A DNA stretch of 64,000 bases from Scytonema millei VB511283 (lineage in GTDB: Bacteria > Cyanobacteriota > Cyanobacteriia > Cyanobacteriales > Chroococcidiopsidaceae). Position 1 is the first letter of the stretch. Every line of letters begins with the position of its first letter. The notes beneath the pieces were generated by a model, which saw only the letters and a list, made by a program, of their open reading frames with translations, was not told where the DNA came from and searched no databases. Position numbers and translations under genes: made by a program. Shown in pieces: positions 46,712-56,162 of this stretch. The stretch spans positions 1 to 64,000 of the forward strand of contig NZ_JTJC03000003.1 of assembly GCF_000817735.3 (NCBI RefSeq). The letters are read 5' to 3'.

Positions 46712-48967
46712 ATGCTGCAAGCAATCCAGCCTGAATCCATAGAAGAGCGATCGCTAGAATATGAAGTCATCCACACAATTGAGGGTCGCTGGCGCATCCG
46801 CGTTCCTCGGTTAATCGATGACTCAGAGTATGCTAGTAAACTGAAATGGTTATTTGATACTTTCGAGTTTGCAATTTACGTCCGAATTAACTGTCTGGTT
46901 GGTTCGCTCGTGCTGGAATATGATGTTTGTGCCATTGCTCCCACACAATTAAAAGAGAAAATTGGCACTGCCATTCAACAGGCTTACGTTATCGAACTAC
47001 CTGTAGCGACAGCACCCGAACAACTCGACCAAAGACCCGAAATCGATTGGGTAGAACGCCTGGGTTTGCCGATGTTGGGGTTGTCTCTATCTTTACTTGC
47101 CAATCAACTAGCAATGCCAATTCCGGCAATCTTGGTAGGCGGCGCAGTGGTTGCCGCAGCTTTACCGTTTATGACGCGAGTGTTCGATACTACGGTAAAA
47201 GAAAAGCGCTTAGATGCCGACCTGCTCGATGCGCTGTGGATTAGTCTTTATACTGCCAAAGGCGATTTTGTGGCTCCAGCTTTGATGGTCAGCATGATTG
47301 AATCTGGCGAGTTATTACGCGATGTCACCGCCAGTGCCTCAGATCGGCAAGCATTAGATTTAGTGAATAGCTTGGGTGAATATGCCTTGGTAGAACAGGA
47401 CGGAGAAGAACGGCGAGTTCCGCTCAAAGAAGTACGAATAGGCGATCGCGTTGTTGTCTACCCAGGTAGCATAATTCCTGTTAGCGGTCGCATCCTGCGG
47501 GGTAAAGCTTTAATCGACGAACACAAACTTACTGGAGAATCTACCTTAGTTTCCCGCTGTGAAGGGCAGGTGGTACATGCCTCTACTTTATTAGTAGAAG
47601 GAAAGCTTTGCGTTCTGGTCAAACGGGTTGGTGATAGTACCCGCATTGGTGTTGCATTCCAGTTAATGCAAGCCGCTCCCGTCCACGATACTCGTGTAGA
47701 AGATTACGCCTCAAAACTTGCCAATGCTGCCGTATTACCTACCTTGGGCTTGAGTGCCTTGATTTTTGCCGTGACGCGAGACTTCTCTAGGGCAGTCGCT
47801 CCCCTACACCTCGATTTCAGCCAAGGTATTCGGCTTTCCGTTCCCACCACAGTAATTTCTGCACTCTCCTACGCAGCACGCAATGGCGTATACATTCGTA
47901 GCGGCAGGGCATTGGAAATGCTAGCGCGGGTCGATACCATCGTATTTGATAAAACGGGAACGCTGACGCAAGGCAATCCGGCTGTCGTGGCAATTCGTAC
48001 CGCTAGCGATCGCATTGATGCAGATCGAGTCCTGACAGTCGCCGCTTCCGCCGAGCAAACCAACACCCATCCCGTTGCCGATGCGATCGTCCGCTACGCC
48101 GAAGCTAACGGCATCGAACGACAGAAGTGCGAAGTTTGGGATTATCAAATTGGCTTAGGTATTGTTGCCCAAATTGTCGGAAAAAGAGTGCTAGTCGGTA
48201 GCGATCGCCTGATGCGACAAGAGGGCATTGAGTTGAATGCATTTCACGCTCAATATCCTGATATCACGTCCGGCAACCACTCCCTCGTCTACGTGGCGCA
48301 AGATAGCGAACTGCTGGGGGCAATTTTGTACACCGATCCCGTGCGTCCAGAAAGCCATAGCGCCGTTGCCGCTCTCAAGGCTCAACGTTTAGATATTTAT
48401 ACACTCAGCGGCGATCGGCAGCGCGTTGCGAATGAAGTCGCTGAAAAATTAGGCATAGAGCCTGACAATACCTATAGTTCCTGTTCGCCCCTCCAAAAAG
48501 TTGAGATCGTTCGCCAACTGCGCGATAATGGATGCACGGTAGCATTTGTAGGCGAAGGCATTAACGATGCTGCGGCGCTTGCCTATGCCGATGTTTCGAT
48601 TTCGATTGCCTCTGGAAGTGACATTGCCCGGGAAACAGCCGATGTGTTGCTGCTAGACGACGACTTGCGAGGACTGACAAAAGCGATTGAAATTGCCAAA
48701 AGGTCAATGGATATCGTCTACCAAAATACAGCTTTAGTTGCCATTCCCAACATTGGAGTTGTACTTGCAGGTATTTTCTTCGCCTTAAACCCAGTTCTTT
48801 CAGTCATTATCAGCAACGGTTCTGCCCTCATTGCCGAGTTGAATGCTTTGCGCCCGCTATTCGATGCGGAAGACGATCCGATCGCCAAAATCTCCACCGT
48901 TAAGTTTTCTAACTCCAACAAGAGCAATGACATTCCAGATTTCTCACCTGTGATGGCAACTATCTGA
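46712..48967 (+). CDS. HMA2-type P1B-like ATPase lacking CPC
   Basis: 751 residues. HMA2-like N terminus (VIHTIEGRWRIRVPRLIDD), actuator TGES (274-277), membrane site FSQ (369-371) where CPC is expected, phospho-Asp 413 (DKTGTLTQG), HP motif (THPVADA), LSGD (565-568), and GEGIND (614-619), in which the first Asp, a Mg2+ ligand in P-type ATPases, is Glu. Otherwise complete. Substrate unknown. It is closer to the ATPase at 37953 than to the altered one at 41177 in catalytic motifs. Stands alone between small-protein genes. Confidence 0.9.
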   Translation: MLQAIQPESIEERSLEYEVIHTIEGRWRIRVPRLIDDSEYASKLKWLFDTFEFAIYVRINCLVGSLVLEYDVCAIAPTQLKEKIGTAIQQAYVIELPVATAPEQLDQRPEIDWVERLGLPMLGLSLSLLANQLAMPIPAILVGGAVVAAALPFMTRVFDTTVKEKRLDADLLDALWISLYTAKGDFVAPALMVSMIESGELLRDVTASASDRQALDLVNSLGEYALVEQDGEERRVPLKEVRIGDRVVVYPGSIIPVSGRILRGKALIDEHKLTGESTLVSRCEGQVVHASTLLVEGKLCVLVKRVGDSTRIGVAFQLMQAAPVHDTRVEDYASKLANAAVLPTLGLSALIFAVTRDFSRAVAPLHLDFSQGIRLSVPTTVISALSYAARNGVYIRSGRALEMLARVDTIVFDKTGTLTQGNPAVVAIRTASDRIDADRVLTVAASAEQTNTHPVADAIVRYAEANGIERQKCEVWDYQIGLGIVAQIVGKRVLVGSDRLMRQEGIELNAFHAQYPDITSGNHSLVYVAQDSELLGAILYTDPVRPESHSAVAALKAQRLDIYTLSGDRQRVANEVAEKLGIEPDNTYSSCSPLQKVEIVRQLRDNGCTVAFVGEGINDAAALAYADVSISIASGSDIARETADVLLLDDDLRGLTKAIEIAKRSMDIVYQNTALVAIPNIGVVLAGIFFALNPVLSVIISNGSALIAELNALRPLFDAEDDPIAKISTVKFSNSNKSNDIPDFSPVMATI

Positions 48968-48990
48968 ATCAGCGATCGGTTATCAGTGAC

Positions 48991-49030
48991 CAGTGACTAG
49001 TTATCAGTTATCAGTTATCAGTTATCAGTG
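48991..49030. repeat. Tandem TCAGTTA heptamers
   Basis: Five units of TTATCAG-type heptamer in intergenic DNA. Same family as at 44619, 46400 and 61290. Confidence 0.75.
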
Positions 49031-49146
49031 GTAATGGGTAGTTGGTAGTTGGCGGTTGGTGGTTGCTCCCCCTACTTCCTTGTCCCCCTTGTCTCCCTTG
49101 TTTCATAAAAACCCTAGCCCCCAGCCCCTAGCCCCTAGCCCCTCCT

Positions 49147-50439
49147 ATGGCTAAATGTCCTGTTTGCCAGACGGAATACATTGAAGGCGAGATTGAAATT
49201 TGCCCTGTCTGCCATTGGCAACTCAAGCCTTACCCATTTTTAGTTAGCTTACTGCCAGATTGGATCGAGCAAGAGAAAGTCAAACTAGAGTGGGCGCGGA
49301 AACAGTGGATGGCAACTAAGTTGCAAAAAGAACAAATGCATCAGTTGCAACTGCAAGTCAAACAAGCTAGACAAAAAGAATCTCATCTTCAGTTTCAGCT
49401 AGAACAATCGCTCCTGGAGCGATCGCGCTTGCAAAGTAAATTGTCTCAAGTCGATCGAGAGCGATCGCAACTACAAGTAGAGTTAGAGCGTGTACCATCA
49501 ACGCTATTGGAGAGCGTACCTACTAGCAGAGCGGAATTTTCATTCTCAGTCCTAACCTTAGACGATCGCGGCAAGCAAATTGACCGTCGTACCAGCTATG
49601 CCCAATCGTGGAGCGAAGACTTGGGCGATGGAATCGAATTAGAAATTGTTTCGATCTCATCTGGTACATTTTGGATGGGTTCGCCGCCGCATGAAGAGGG
49701 ACGGGAAGCCAACGAAGGATCGCAGCACCAAGTTACGGTCAAATCTTTTTGGCTGGGAAAATATCCAGTCACTCAAGCTCAGTGGCAAGCAGTCGCGGCT
49801 TTACCTAAAGTCGAGCGATCGCTCAATCCCGATCCTGCTCATTTTAAAGGCGAAGATTTACCCGTAGAACAAGTCACTTGGTACGAGGCAGTTGAATTTT
49901 GTGCCAGACTCAGCCGCAAAACTGGGCGCGAGTATCGGTTACCCAGCGAAGCCGAGTGGGAGTATGCTTGTCGGGCGATCGCCTCGACTAAATTCGATCT
50001 GAGTCAGGCAGCGTTTAAATACACTGAAGATCGAGAAATCTCTAAAGCACAGGCAACAAAGCCATTTCACTTTGGCGATACAATTGTTTCTAATGTTGCT
50101 AACTACGACGGCAACTATACTTACCGCTCTGGAATCCGAGGAACTTATCGACAGCAGACAACTCCTGTAGGTAGCTTTGGGGTAGCGAATGCCTTTGGGT
50201 TATACGATTTGCACGGTAATGTCTGGGAATGGTGCGCCGATCCTTGGCACTCCAACTATAAAGGCGCTCCTACCGATGGTGGCATTTGGGATTCTGGTGG
50301 AGACGACAGCCACAGAGTGTTGCGAGGCGGTGCTTGGTACTGTATTCCGAAGCTCTGCCGTGCAGCACAGCGCCACTGGGATCGAGCAGATAATGGTGGT
50401 AGCGGTATCGGTTTTCGCATCGCCTGTTCTTTTGTTTAG
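49147..50439 (+). CDS. Zinc-ribbon, coiled-coil, SUMF1/FGE-family protein
   Basis: 430 residues. N-terminal zinc ribbon (CPVCQTEY, CPVCHWQ: four Cys), then a coiled coil rich in Lys/Gln/Arg (about 45-120), then a formylglycine-generating-enzyme-type C-lectin-like domain (about 165-430) with MGSPPHEEGREANEG, KYPVTQAQW, RLPSEAEWEYAC, GNVWEWCAD and RVLRGGAWYC. Members modify sulfatases, make ergothioneine or act as non-catalytic binders; the Cys pair needed for FGE copper chemistry is not clear here, so enzyme activity is uncertain. Confidence 0.88.
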   Translation: MAKCPVCQTEYIEGEIEICPVCHWQLKPYPFLVSLLPDWIEQEKVKLEWARKQWMATKLQKEQMHQLQLQVKQARQKESHLQFQLEQSLLERSRLQSKLSQVDRERSQLQVELERVPSTLLESVPTSRAEFSFSVLTLDDRGKQIDRRTSYAQSWSEDLGDGIELEIVSISSGTFWMGSPPHEEGREANEGSQHQVTVKSFWLGKYPVTQAQWQAVAALPKVERSLNPDPAHFKGEDLPVEQVTWYEAVEFCARLSRKTGREYRLPSEAEWEYACRAIASTKFDLSQAAFKYTEDREISKAQATKPFHFGDTIVSNVANYDGNYTYRSGIRGTYRQQTTPVGSFGVANAFGLYDLHGNVWEWCADPWHSNYKGAPTDGGIWDSGGDDSHRVLRGGAWYCIPKLCRAAQRHWDRADNGGSGIGFRIACSFV

Positions 50440-50455
50440 GGAGCAGGGTGTAGTG

Positions 50456-50487
<32 letters not shown>

Positions 50488-50573
50488 AAGAAAGGGTGTG
50501 GGGTGTAAGAATTCTGAATGCGTGAATGCGTGAATGCGTGAATTGTTTTGCTTCCTCAGCTCCTTCAGCTTCC

Positions 50574-50837
50574 TCAGCTCTCTTTCCCCTGCTCCCTGCT
50601 CCCTGCCTCGGCTGGTGCTTCTGCCTGTTTGTAATGAGGCTCCTCGTCGCTACTTTTGTTAGTCTTGCCAGCAGTCTGCTCTTTTTTAGCTTCAGTCACC
50701 AACTCTTGCATGTATTCTTGGGCTTGGTGGCTAAACTCCTGCACTCGATCCATGCTGTCTAAACCCCAAACGATAAAAGCTTTTGCCAATGCTCTAGTTG
50801 ATTCTGCAAGAGATTTATTGAGGTCGTCAGAACTCAT
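50574..50837 (-). CDS. DUF5132-like small helical protein, shortened paralogue 3
   Basis: 87 residues from ATG 50837. SLAESTRALAKAFIVWGLDS and MQELVTEAKKEQ match the C-terminal halves of the proteins at 34178 and 44902, but the N-terminal membrane helix is missing. A charged tail follows. It is expected to be soluble or peripheral. The same family appearing three times close to three ATPases is the main reason to link them. Confidence 0.7.
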   Translation of the reverse strand: MSSDDLNKSLAESTRALAKAFIVWGLDSMDRVQEFSHQAQEYMQELVTEAKKEQTAGKTNKSSDEEPHYKQAEAPAEAGSREQGKES

Positions 50838-51086
50838 ATCGGTTAGTCTCAAACTAGATTTTAATTCTGTTTTATCTGTCTTTAAAGGCGATCGATGCTT
50901 TTGTCAGTATATTTCGATATTAAAAATACACGACGGCTTTTTCCAGCCAGCTATTTAACAACCAAAATAGGCTTTAGATCGCATAATTAATACTACACCA
51001 TTCTCGTAGAAAAGCACGCAGTTTCGATCGCAATGCATGTGAAATTGCGATCGCGAGTTCTTTTCAAAAGAGTTCAGTCTGATATT

Positions 51087-51215
51087 TTAGCAACGCTTGG
51101 GTTGTCTGAGTTTGAGTTGGTTCAGCGCCGATCGCTTCTCAACTGTCCACAACACAGCTACGGTAATTGCGATCGCCATAATCCCCAAACCGATACAAAT
51201 AGCTAGAGTTTCCAT
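51087..51215 (-). CDS. Small single-helix membrane protein
   Basis: 42 residues: METLAICIGLGIMAIAITVAV begins it, one membrane helix, then a basic tail (EKRSALNQLKLRQPKRC). AGGAAGTGTGAG lies before the ATG. Positive-inside rule places the tail in the cytoplasm. Unknown function. Confidence 0.55.
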   Translation of the reverse strand: METLAICIGLGIMAIAITVAVLWTVEKRSALNQLKLRQPKRC

Positions 51216-51548
51216 ATCTCACACTTCCTATGCTTCAAATTTTGTTTGTTAATCGCGTAAATAGATTTTGATCATATACATAAGTTAATATTTCTGCCAA
51301 AATGGATACTTAAGTACTAGCTTTAGCTATTTTTTTCACAGATGCAAAGCCATAGCAGCTTTGATTTTCGATCTTTTTCAACCGCTCGAACGCTTAATTT
51401 TTGACAGTAAATCTTTAGGAAAAATACAGATTCACACGAAGGCGATCGGGGCTTATTGAAGTAATTGAATATACTTATATGTTTAGCATTTAGGAGCGAA
51501 AGCTGTTTTCTATCTAATGAGGTAAGCCAAAGACTATGGTAGTAAAAT
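51216..51548. other. Intergenic, no gene seen
   Basis: A 106-codon minus-strand frame partly overlapping the pentapeptide gene is a shadow. Nothing else. Confidence 0.45.
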
Positions 51549-51965
51549 CTATCCACGGATCGAGCCATCAGGCATAGTTGTTTTAAAAAACTTAGCTTGG
51601 GAAAAGTTAGTACGATTCGCGATCGCGGCGTGAAGATTAGCACCGCTTAAATCGGCTTCACTCAGATCGGCTCCGGTGAGCTCGGCTCCACTCAAACTAG
51701 CTCCCGTCAAGTTTGCGCCAATCAGATATGCATTAGTGAGATTAGCACCACTGAGATCGGCATCAGTTAAATCGGCAATATTGAGGTTAGCCCAAGTCAA
51801 GTTTGTAGCACAGAGATTGGCTTTACTTAAATTAACAGCGCACAGATAAGCTCGGATTAATGTAGCTCGACTCAGATTTGGCACAACTCCCCCATTCTTT
51901 TTGCGCCAATCATTCCAAACTGCTATTCCTTGAGTTAGTAGAGCAAGTTGCACCGGATCTGCCAT
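51549..51965 (-). CDS. Pentapeptide-repeat protein
   Basis: 138 residues. After a short helix (LALLTQGIAVWNDWRKKNG), about 14 tandem A(D/N)LXX units (LSRATLIRAYLCAVNLSKAN and onward to ADLSEADLSGANL) form a right-handed quadrilateral beta helix. Short members in cyanobacteria are often lumenal or cytosolic with unknown role. No signal peptide. Confidence 0.93.
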   Translation of the reverse strand: MADPVQLALLTQGIAVWNDWRKKNGGVVPNLSRATLIRAYLCAVNLSKANLCATNLTWANLNIADLTDADLSGANLTNAYLIGANLTGASLSGAELTGADLSEADLSGANLHAAIANRTNFSQAKFFKTTMPDGSIRG

Positions 51966-52129
51966 TTTATTGCCTTAACCTGAGGGAGTTTTACGCTCTT
52001 TAAGTCTAAGTTACAACGTCTAAGTTGCAACGTCTAAGTTATAACTCAAGTGGAAAGCAGCGTGAAGCATACTAACTGCTCGATTTAGTCATTATGCCGC
52101 AAGTCCTTCAACAGATGGCGGCGGACGCG

Positions 52130-52320
52130 ATCGCACTTGATTTTCTTGGAATTTCTCAAGTGCATTTCGCCGCTCATTCAACAGCGGATGGAACAAGCGA
52201 AGCTACTGCTGACAACCACTGACTTAGCCGCCACGATTGCTTTACAATTGGTGTTTTCCAGTCAAAGCCATCTAACACAATACTTTAAGCAGCTAACTGG
52301 AATGATACCGAAAGCTGAAT
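52130..52320 (+). pseudogene. AraC-family HTH remnant
   Basis: RMEQAKLLLTTTDLAATIAL and FSSQSHLTQYFKQLTGMIPK match the second helix-turn-helix of AraC regulators. The sensor domain and first helix are absent, so only a fragment survives. The flank up to 52640 holds no intact gene. Confidence 0.75.
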
Positions 52321-52640
52321 CATTCCACTTCCTTTGGACGCACGGCTAAATCTGCACGTCCACGCCGCCGTAGTTGCCACACACGTTTGCGATCGACGAT
52401 GAATTTTATCTGGATTCGTTGTCACTTTCAAGTCATTGCAAGAATCACCAAAGCAGCCAAGCATTAGAACTGAGTACGCTTCAAATAGATAGAACCAAGA
52501 AGATGAAAGATGAAATTCATCTATCGTGGCATCACCTACGAGTGTCACCCTTCTGAAACTCCAAAGCGCTCATTTCAGAGAGTTCGACCTGTAGAAGTTT
52601 CAGACAGACTAAGAGAAACGTCATATTCAAGAAATCATTT

Positions 52641-53032
52641 TTGGCAAACGTCACTAAAGTTCCTGGGATTAAGTATAAAGAAGTAGGAAACTTATATGGG
52701 TTAAGAAATTGGAGCGCCCAAGTTTTGAAGAGTGATGGAAGAGCGTTAGATATAGGAGTTGCACTATTAGTGCTGAAAGAATCTTCAGCCATAGCAGAGC
52801 GAAGTCCCAATACGCAAATAGCAATTGTACCCTTTGGCGATTCTGGTGTTAATTATAGTGGCTATCCAGTTAATAGAGAAAATCTAGATAAGTTTTTCCC
52901 TGCTAGTGATTTCAAACTTGGCAACTATCTCGATTTTCTTGGCGGTCAAATTCCTTGTGCTTCTACCAACCTTTACGAGCCTGTAACTAAAACCATCAAC
53001 TTTTTAAGCAGCACAGAAGATAGTCGCTTTTA
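52641..53032 (+). pseudogene. Possible vWA-domain fragment cut by IS630
   Basis: About 130 codons. ALDIGVALLVLKESSAIAE and CASTNLYEPVTKTINFL suggest the later strands and the Thr site of a von Willebrand A domain, without the first DxSxS motif. The present stop (SESK then TGA) lies in the inserted element; before insertion the next codon would have been TAG. vWA proteins paired with Ser/Thr kinases occur in TerY-type modules, fitting the kinase remnant next door. Assignment is tentative. Confidence 0.5.
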
Positions 53033-53147
53033 TAGCGAGTCTAAGTGAATCGTGATAAAGCATCGTAGTTTTTAAAATCAGAAGATTAAAGAGTTTTAAG
53101 CCAACAAAAAGCTAAGTTTTGCGGCGGAGTACTCCGACCGCAAATAC

Positions 53148-53738
53148 TTAGAGCTGAAACAGACGTTTAACGCTCTTAAAACTTTTCCCAAAACGATAAA
53201 ATCTTCTGAGCAGAGTTTTCAGTTGTAACCAAATAGCTTCAACTGGATTTTCTTGAGGTGCATAAGGAGCAAATCGAATCCAGGTAATTTTCCAATTTTC
53301 AGGAGAAACTCCTTCATTTTGTTCAGCGAGAAAATCTCTCATTACTTGCCCTCGATGATAACTAGCTCCATCCCAAATCAATAAAATTCTAGAGCTGGGA
53401 TGTTTCGCTATTAATTTTTTGACAAATTCTACTGTTAATTCTCCATTAGCTGTTGATTCAGAAACCAGAATAAACTCTTGAGTGAATTCTAACGCGCCAT
53501 AATAAGTTTGTCGTTCTTTGGGATTGAGAATAGGAATTTTTTGAGGATTTTTTATCAAATTCCAAATATAGCCGACTAGATCGTTCCAAAGAAGATGGCA
53601 TTCATCTATAATATACACAACTAGCTCTCCAGATTGAATCTGGGTTCGATGCTTCTCTAGTAACTCCGCAATTTCTCGGTTTTTTTTGAGATGGCTTCTG
53701 GATCTTGACGCGGATGAGTTTGTTCTCCTTTTTGCCAA
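53148..53738 (-). CDS. IS630 transposase, C-terminal DDE part (frameshifted)
   Basis: Second half of the transposase. Catalytic Asp in VYIIDECH, Asp in LLIWDGASYHRG and Glu in APQENPVEAIWLQLK. Translation probably arises by slipping on the A8 run (complement of 53680-53687) from the upstream frame, giving a full protein of about 320 residues. Catalytic residues intact. Confidence 0.88.
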   Translation of the reverse strand: MAKRRTNSSASRSRSHLKKNREIAELLEKHRTQIQSGELVVYIIDECHLLWNDLVGYIWNLIKNPQKIPILNPKERQTYYGALEFTQEFILVSESTANGELTVEFVKKLIAKHPSSRILLIWDGASYHRGQVMRDFLAEQNEGVSPENWKITWIRFAPYAPQENPVEAIWLQLKTLLRRFYRFGKSFKSVKRLFQL

Positions 53739-54139
53739 GTTATTCGCGCTTCTTTCAAGATTTGATAATAACTCTGTCGGGATTGGAAAACTACATCATA
53801 CTGTTCAATTAGATGAATTTCTAAATCTGAAATATCCCAAGCTTTTTGCTCGATTAACCAGTCAATTACCGCTTGTCTTTCAATTTGAGTTAAATAACCT
53901 TTTCCTCCTTGATAGGAAGACTTTAAAGCGGTCAATCCTCCTGACTTAAAAGCTTGATTCCATTTAGTAATAAATCCTCCAGAAACTTCTAAAATTTTGC
54001 TTATCTGTCGATATTTATAGCCTTCTATAGCTAGTTTAACAGCTAAAGCTCTCCCCATCTCTTTTTCATCTGGATGACTTTTAATGAAATCTTTTAAAAG
54101 CTGAATTTGTTGCTCTTTGGATAGATGGTTTAGCTTCAT
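53657..54139 (-). CDS. IS630 transposase, N-terminal helix-turn-helix part
   Basis: 160 residues from ATG 54139: KLAIEGYKYRQISKILEVSG is the first HTH, GKGYLTQIERQAVIDWLIEQ the second. The frame ends soon after the A8 run (EAISKKTEK), where the other frame continues as SHLKKNREIAEL. Alone it would bind DNA and may inhibit transposition, as in other frameshifting elements. Confidence 0.88.
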   Translation of the reverse strand: MKLNHLSKEQQIQLLKDFIKSHPDEKEMGRALAVKLAIEGYKYRQISKILEVSGGFITKWNQAFKSGGLTALKSSYQGGKGYLTQIERQAVIDWLIEQKAWDISDLEIHLIEQYDVVFQSRQSYYQILKEARITWQKGEQTHPRQDPEAISKKTEKLRSY

Positions 54140-54227
54140 GTAAGTTTTTAACAGGTTTTGATATCAACATTTTCATTTTACCTGTTTATCTCTAACTTCT
54201 GTTCACGATTGGCTTAGACTCGCTATA

Positions 54228-54716
54228 GAAGAAAAAATCGGTGAAGGTGGTTTCGCCATTACTTATAAAGGATTTGACATAACTCATTCTAAATGTATTT
54301 CTATTAAAGAAAACTGACCTGAAAAAGCTAGCAGACAGAGAAAAAGTGTGATTTGGTCTTCTAGTATCACGCCTCAAGAATGGCAAAAACAGCTTCAAGA
54401 AGTGAGGCATGAAGCAGAGCGAATCAAAAAATGTAACCATCCCAGTATTGTCGAAGTCTATGAATCTTTTGAAGAAAACAATACTGCATACATGATTATG
54501 GCTTTTGTTGAAGGTAAAACTTTGGCAAAAATTCTTAAAGAACAAGGTTTTCTTCAAGAAGATCGTGTTAAGCGTTACTTTATTCAGATTGCTGAAGCTC
54601 TGCAAGTTATTCATGCTAACCAAATTTTGCATAGAGATATTAAACCCGATAATATTCTGATTAACGATCGCAATTTACCAATACTGAGGAGTTCTAGGGC
54701 TTGTCAATTGCCGTAA
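54228..54716 (+). pseudogene. Broken Ser/Thr protein kinase
   Basis: The Hanks-type N lobe is recognisable (EEKIGEGGFAITYKGFD, IKE..., HEAERIKKCNHPSIVEVYESF) and runs to the catalytic HRDIKPDNILIN. Damage: IS630 at the 5' edge, TGA at 54315-54317 after IKEN, and loss of everything from the DFG segment on (ends RSSRACQLP). It is non-functional as a kinase. Confidence 0.85.
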
Positions 54717-55611
54717 GTCAAATTGGTTAGAAGCAGTCAATCAGTTACAGCAGGCAGTTAATCTAGCGCCAAATGAATCTTGGATGCAAGCCAACTTAGC
54801 TTGGGCATTTGGCAAATTGGGTAAGTGGCAACAAGCTGAGACTGCTGTATCAAAAGCACTTCAACTCGATAATACTTCTACTTTTGCTTTAGGACTACAA
54901 GCATGGATTGCTATAAATCAACAGCAATGGAAACCAGCAATTCGCGCTGCTAGGCTTGCGATCGCTAAGTCTAAACAAACTCACACTCATCAGTTTCAGG
55001 AACTACAAAATTGGGTATATCCTTGCCTAACGATTGCATTAGATAGAGCAGTCACTTCTAAGTAGGCTCATGATGTAGACAGGTGCATTCAAGAGTTTAT
55101 AACTCAAGTAACTAACAGTTCGTTTGTTTGGGGTTTCAAAGGTTGGAAGCAAGCATCTCTTGGTTTGTGGGCTGATGCCATACCAAATTTTCAACAAGCA
55201 AAATGTCAGGCACAAACACCTAGCTGGGTATTGTTGAATTTAGGAATTGCTTACGAACACCTGCAAAATATTCAAAAAGCGATCGAAGTCTATGAAGCTT
55301 GCTGCCAAAGATTGCCCAACGATCCCTTTACTTTATTTCGTCTAGGCACACTCTTGGGACAACAGAGCCAATGGTCGCAAGCACGCTCATGCTTAGAAAA
55401 GGTAATTCAGTTAAAACCAGAATATGCAGAGGCACAACATAATTTAGGTTGGGTTTTACTCAACATTAAGGATCGGGATGGCAATGTTACAAACTTTCGT
55501 GAAATGCGATCGGCTTATCGTCAAGCAGTCGAACTATATTCACAGCAGCAAAAATACGATTTAGCACAGGCTGTTAAACAAGCCTTTCACGCGGTTGGAG
55601 TTGAGCTTTAG
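54717..55611 (+). pseudogene. TPR region of the broken kinase gene
   Basis: Continuous TPR coding (NWLEAVNQLQQAVNLAPNES, then LAWAFGKLGKWQQAETAVSKA, then GIAYEHLQNIQKAIEVYEAC and LGTLLGQQSQWSQARSCLEKV) in one frame interrupted by TAG at 55063-55065. Kinase-TPR fusions are common in cyanobacteria; the kinase-TPR joint here is shifted in frame near 54700, consistent with a deletion. The last 148 codons (from about 55165) could still be translated. Confidence 0.8.
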
Positions 55612-55847
55612 TTAGAATGTAGCTCATCAGTGTGTACCTTGTCCCTACTAGTTCCTTGCCGCAAGGGCGCTTGAGTGCGATCGCATCCCCAAAAGAAGAA
55701 TACAACTATGGCGACTGGTCAGTTACTACCATACCAAGTTTAACTGGCAGCATGTTGAGAGCGCGTCACAAGCCTATGTGCGCCCCTAACTCTGACGAGC
55801 GCGCTCACTAGGGGCTAAAATACTTTTCTAGCAAGGAGCAGAAAAAA

Positions 55848-55919
55848 AGCTGGTGACGGGATTTGAACCTGCGACCGGCTGATTACAAATCAGCTGCTCT
55901 ACCACTGAGCTACACCAGC
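55848..55919 (-). tRNA. trnT: tRNA-Thr(UGU)
   Basis: 72 nt with acceptor stem GCTGGTG/CACCAGC, D arm GCTCAGTGGTAGAGC, anticodon arm GCTGATTTGTAATCAGC with TGT anticodon and T loop TTCAAAT. CCA is not encoded. Folds fully. Confidence 0.97.
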
Positions 55920-56162
55920 ACAATTGATTATGTTAGCAAACTTGCTCGACATTTAGCAAGACTGTGAAAGCCTATGTAGAGCTTATGTCGAGTTTTTAAT
56001 CCCCGCCAACTGAAGAACTGACTGTTCTATCTGTCAAAAATCTGCTACTTTCTAAAGAATCAGTACTTTTTTGACACAGCGAAAAATCGAAATGAGGCAG
56101 GCTGTGTCAATTTTCGTTTATGACAGCTTCTTACTCACCGTTCTTTATTTATCACAGGCAGC

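Larger units (their letters stand above)
53033..54225 (-). mobile_element. IS630-family insertion sequence, 1193 bp
   Basis: Inverted repeats TAGCGAGTCTAAG then two mismatches and AATCGTGA at both ends. Flanked by TA at 53031-53032 and 54226-54227, the required IS630 target duplication. Transposase in two overlapping frames. Inserted at the start of the kinase remnant. Confidence 0.9.

Noticed and set aside
52374-52556. 60-codon plus-strand gene
   Set aside because: Lies in decaying DNA between two gene remnants and has no recognisable feature.
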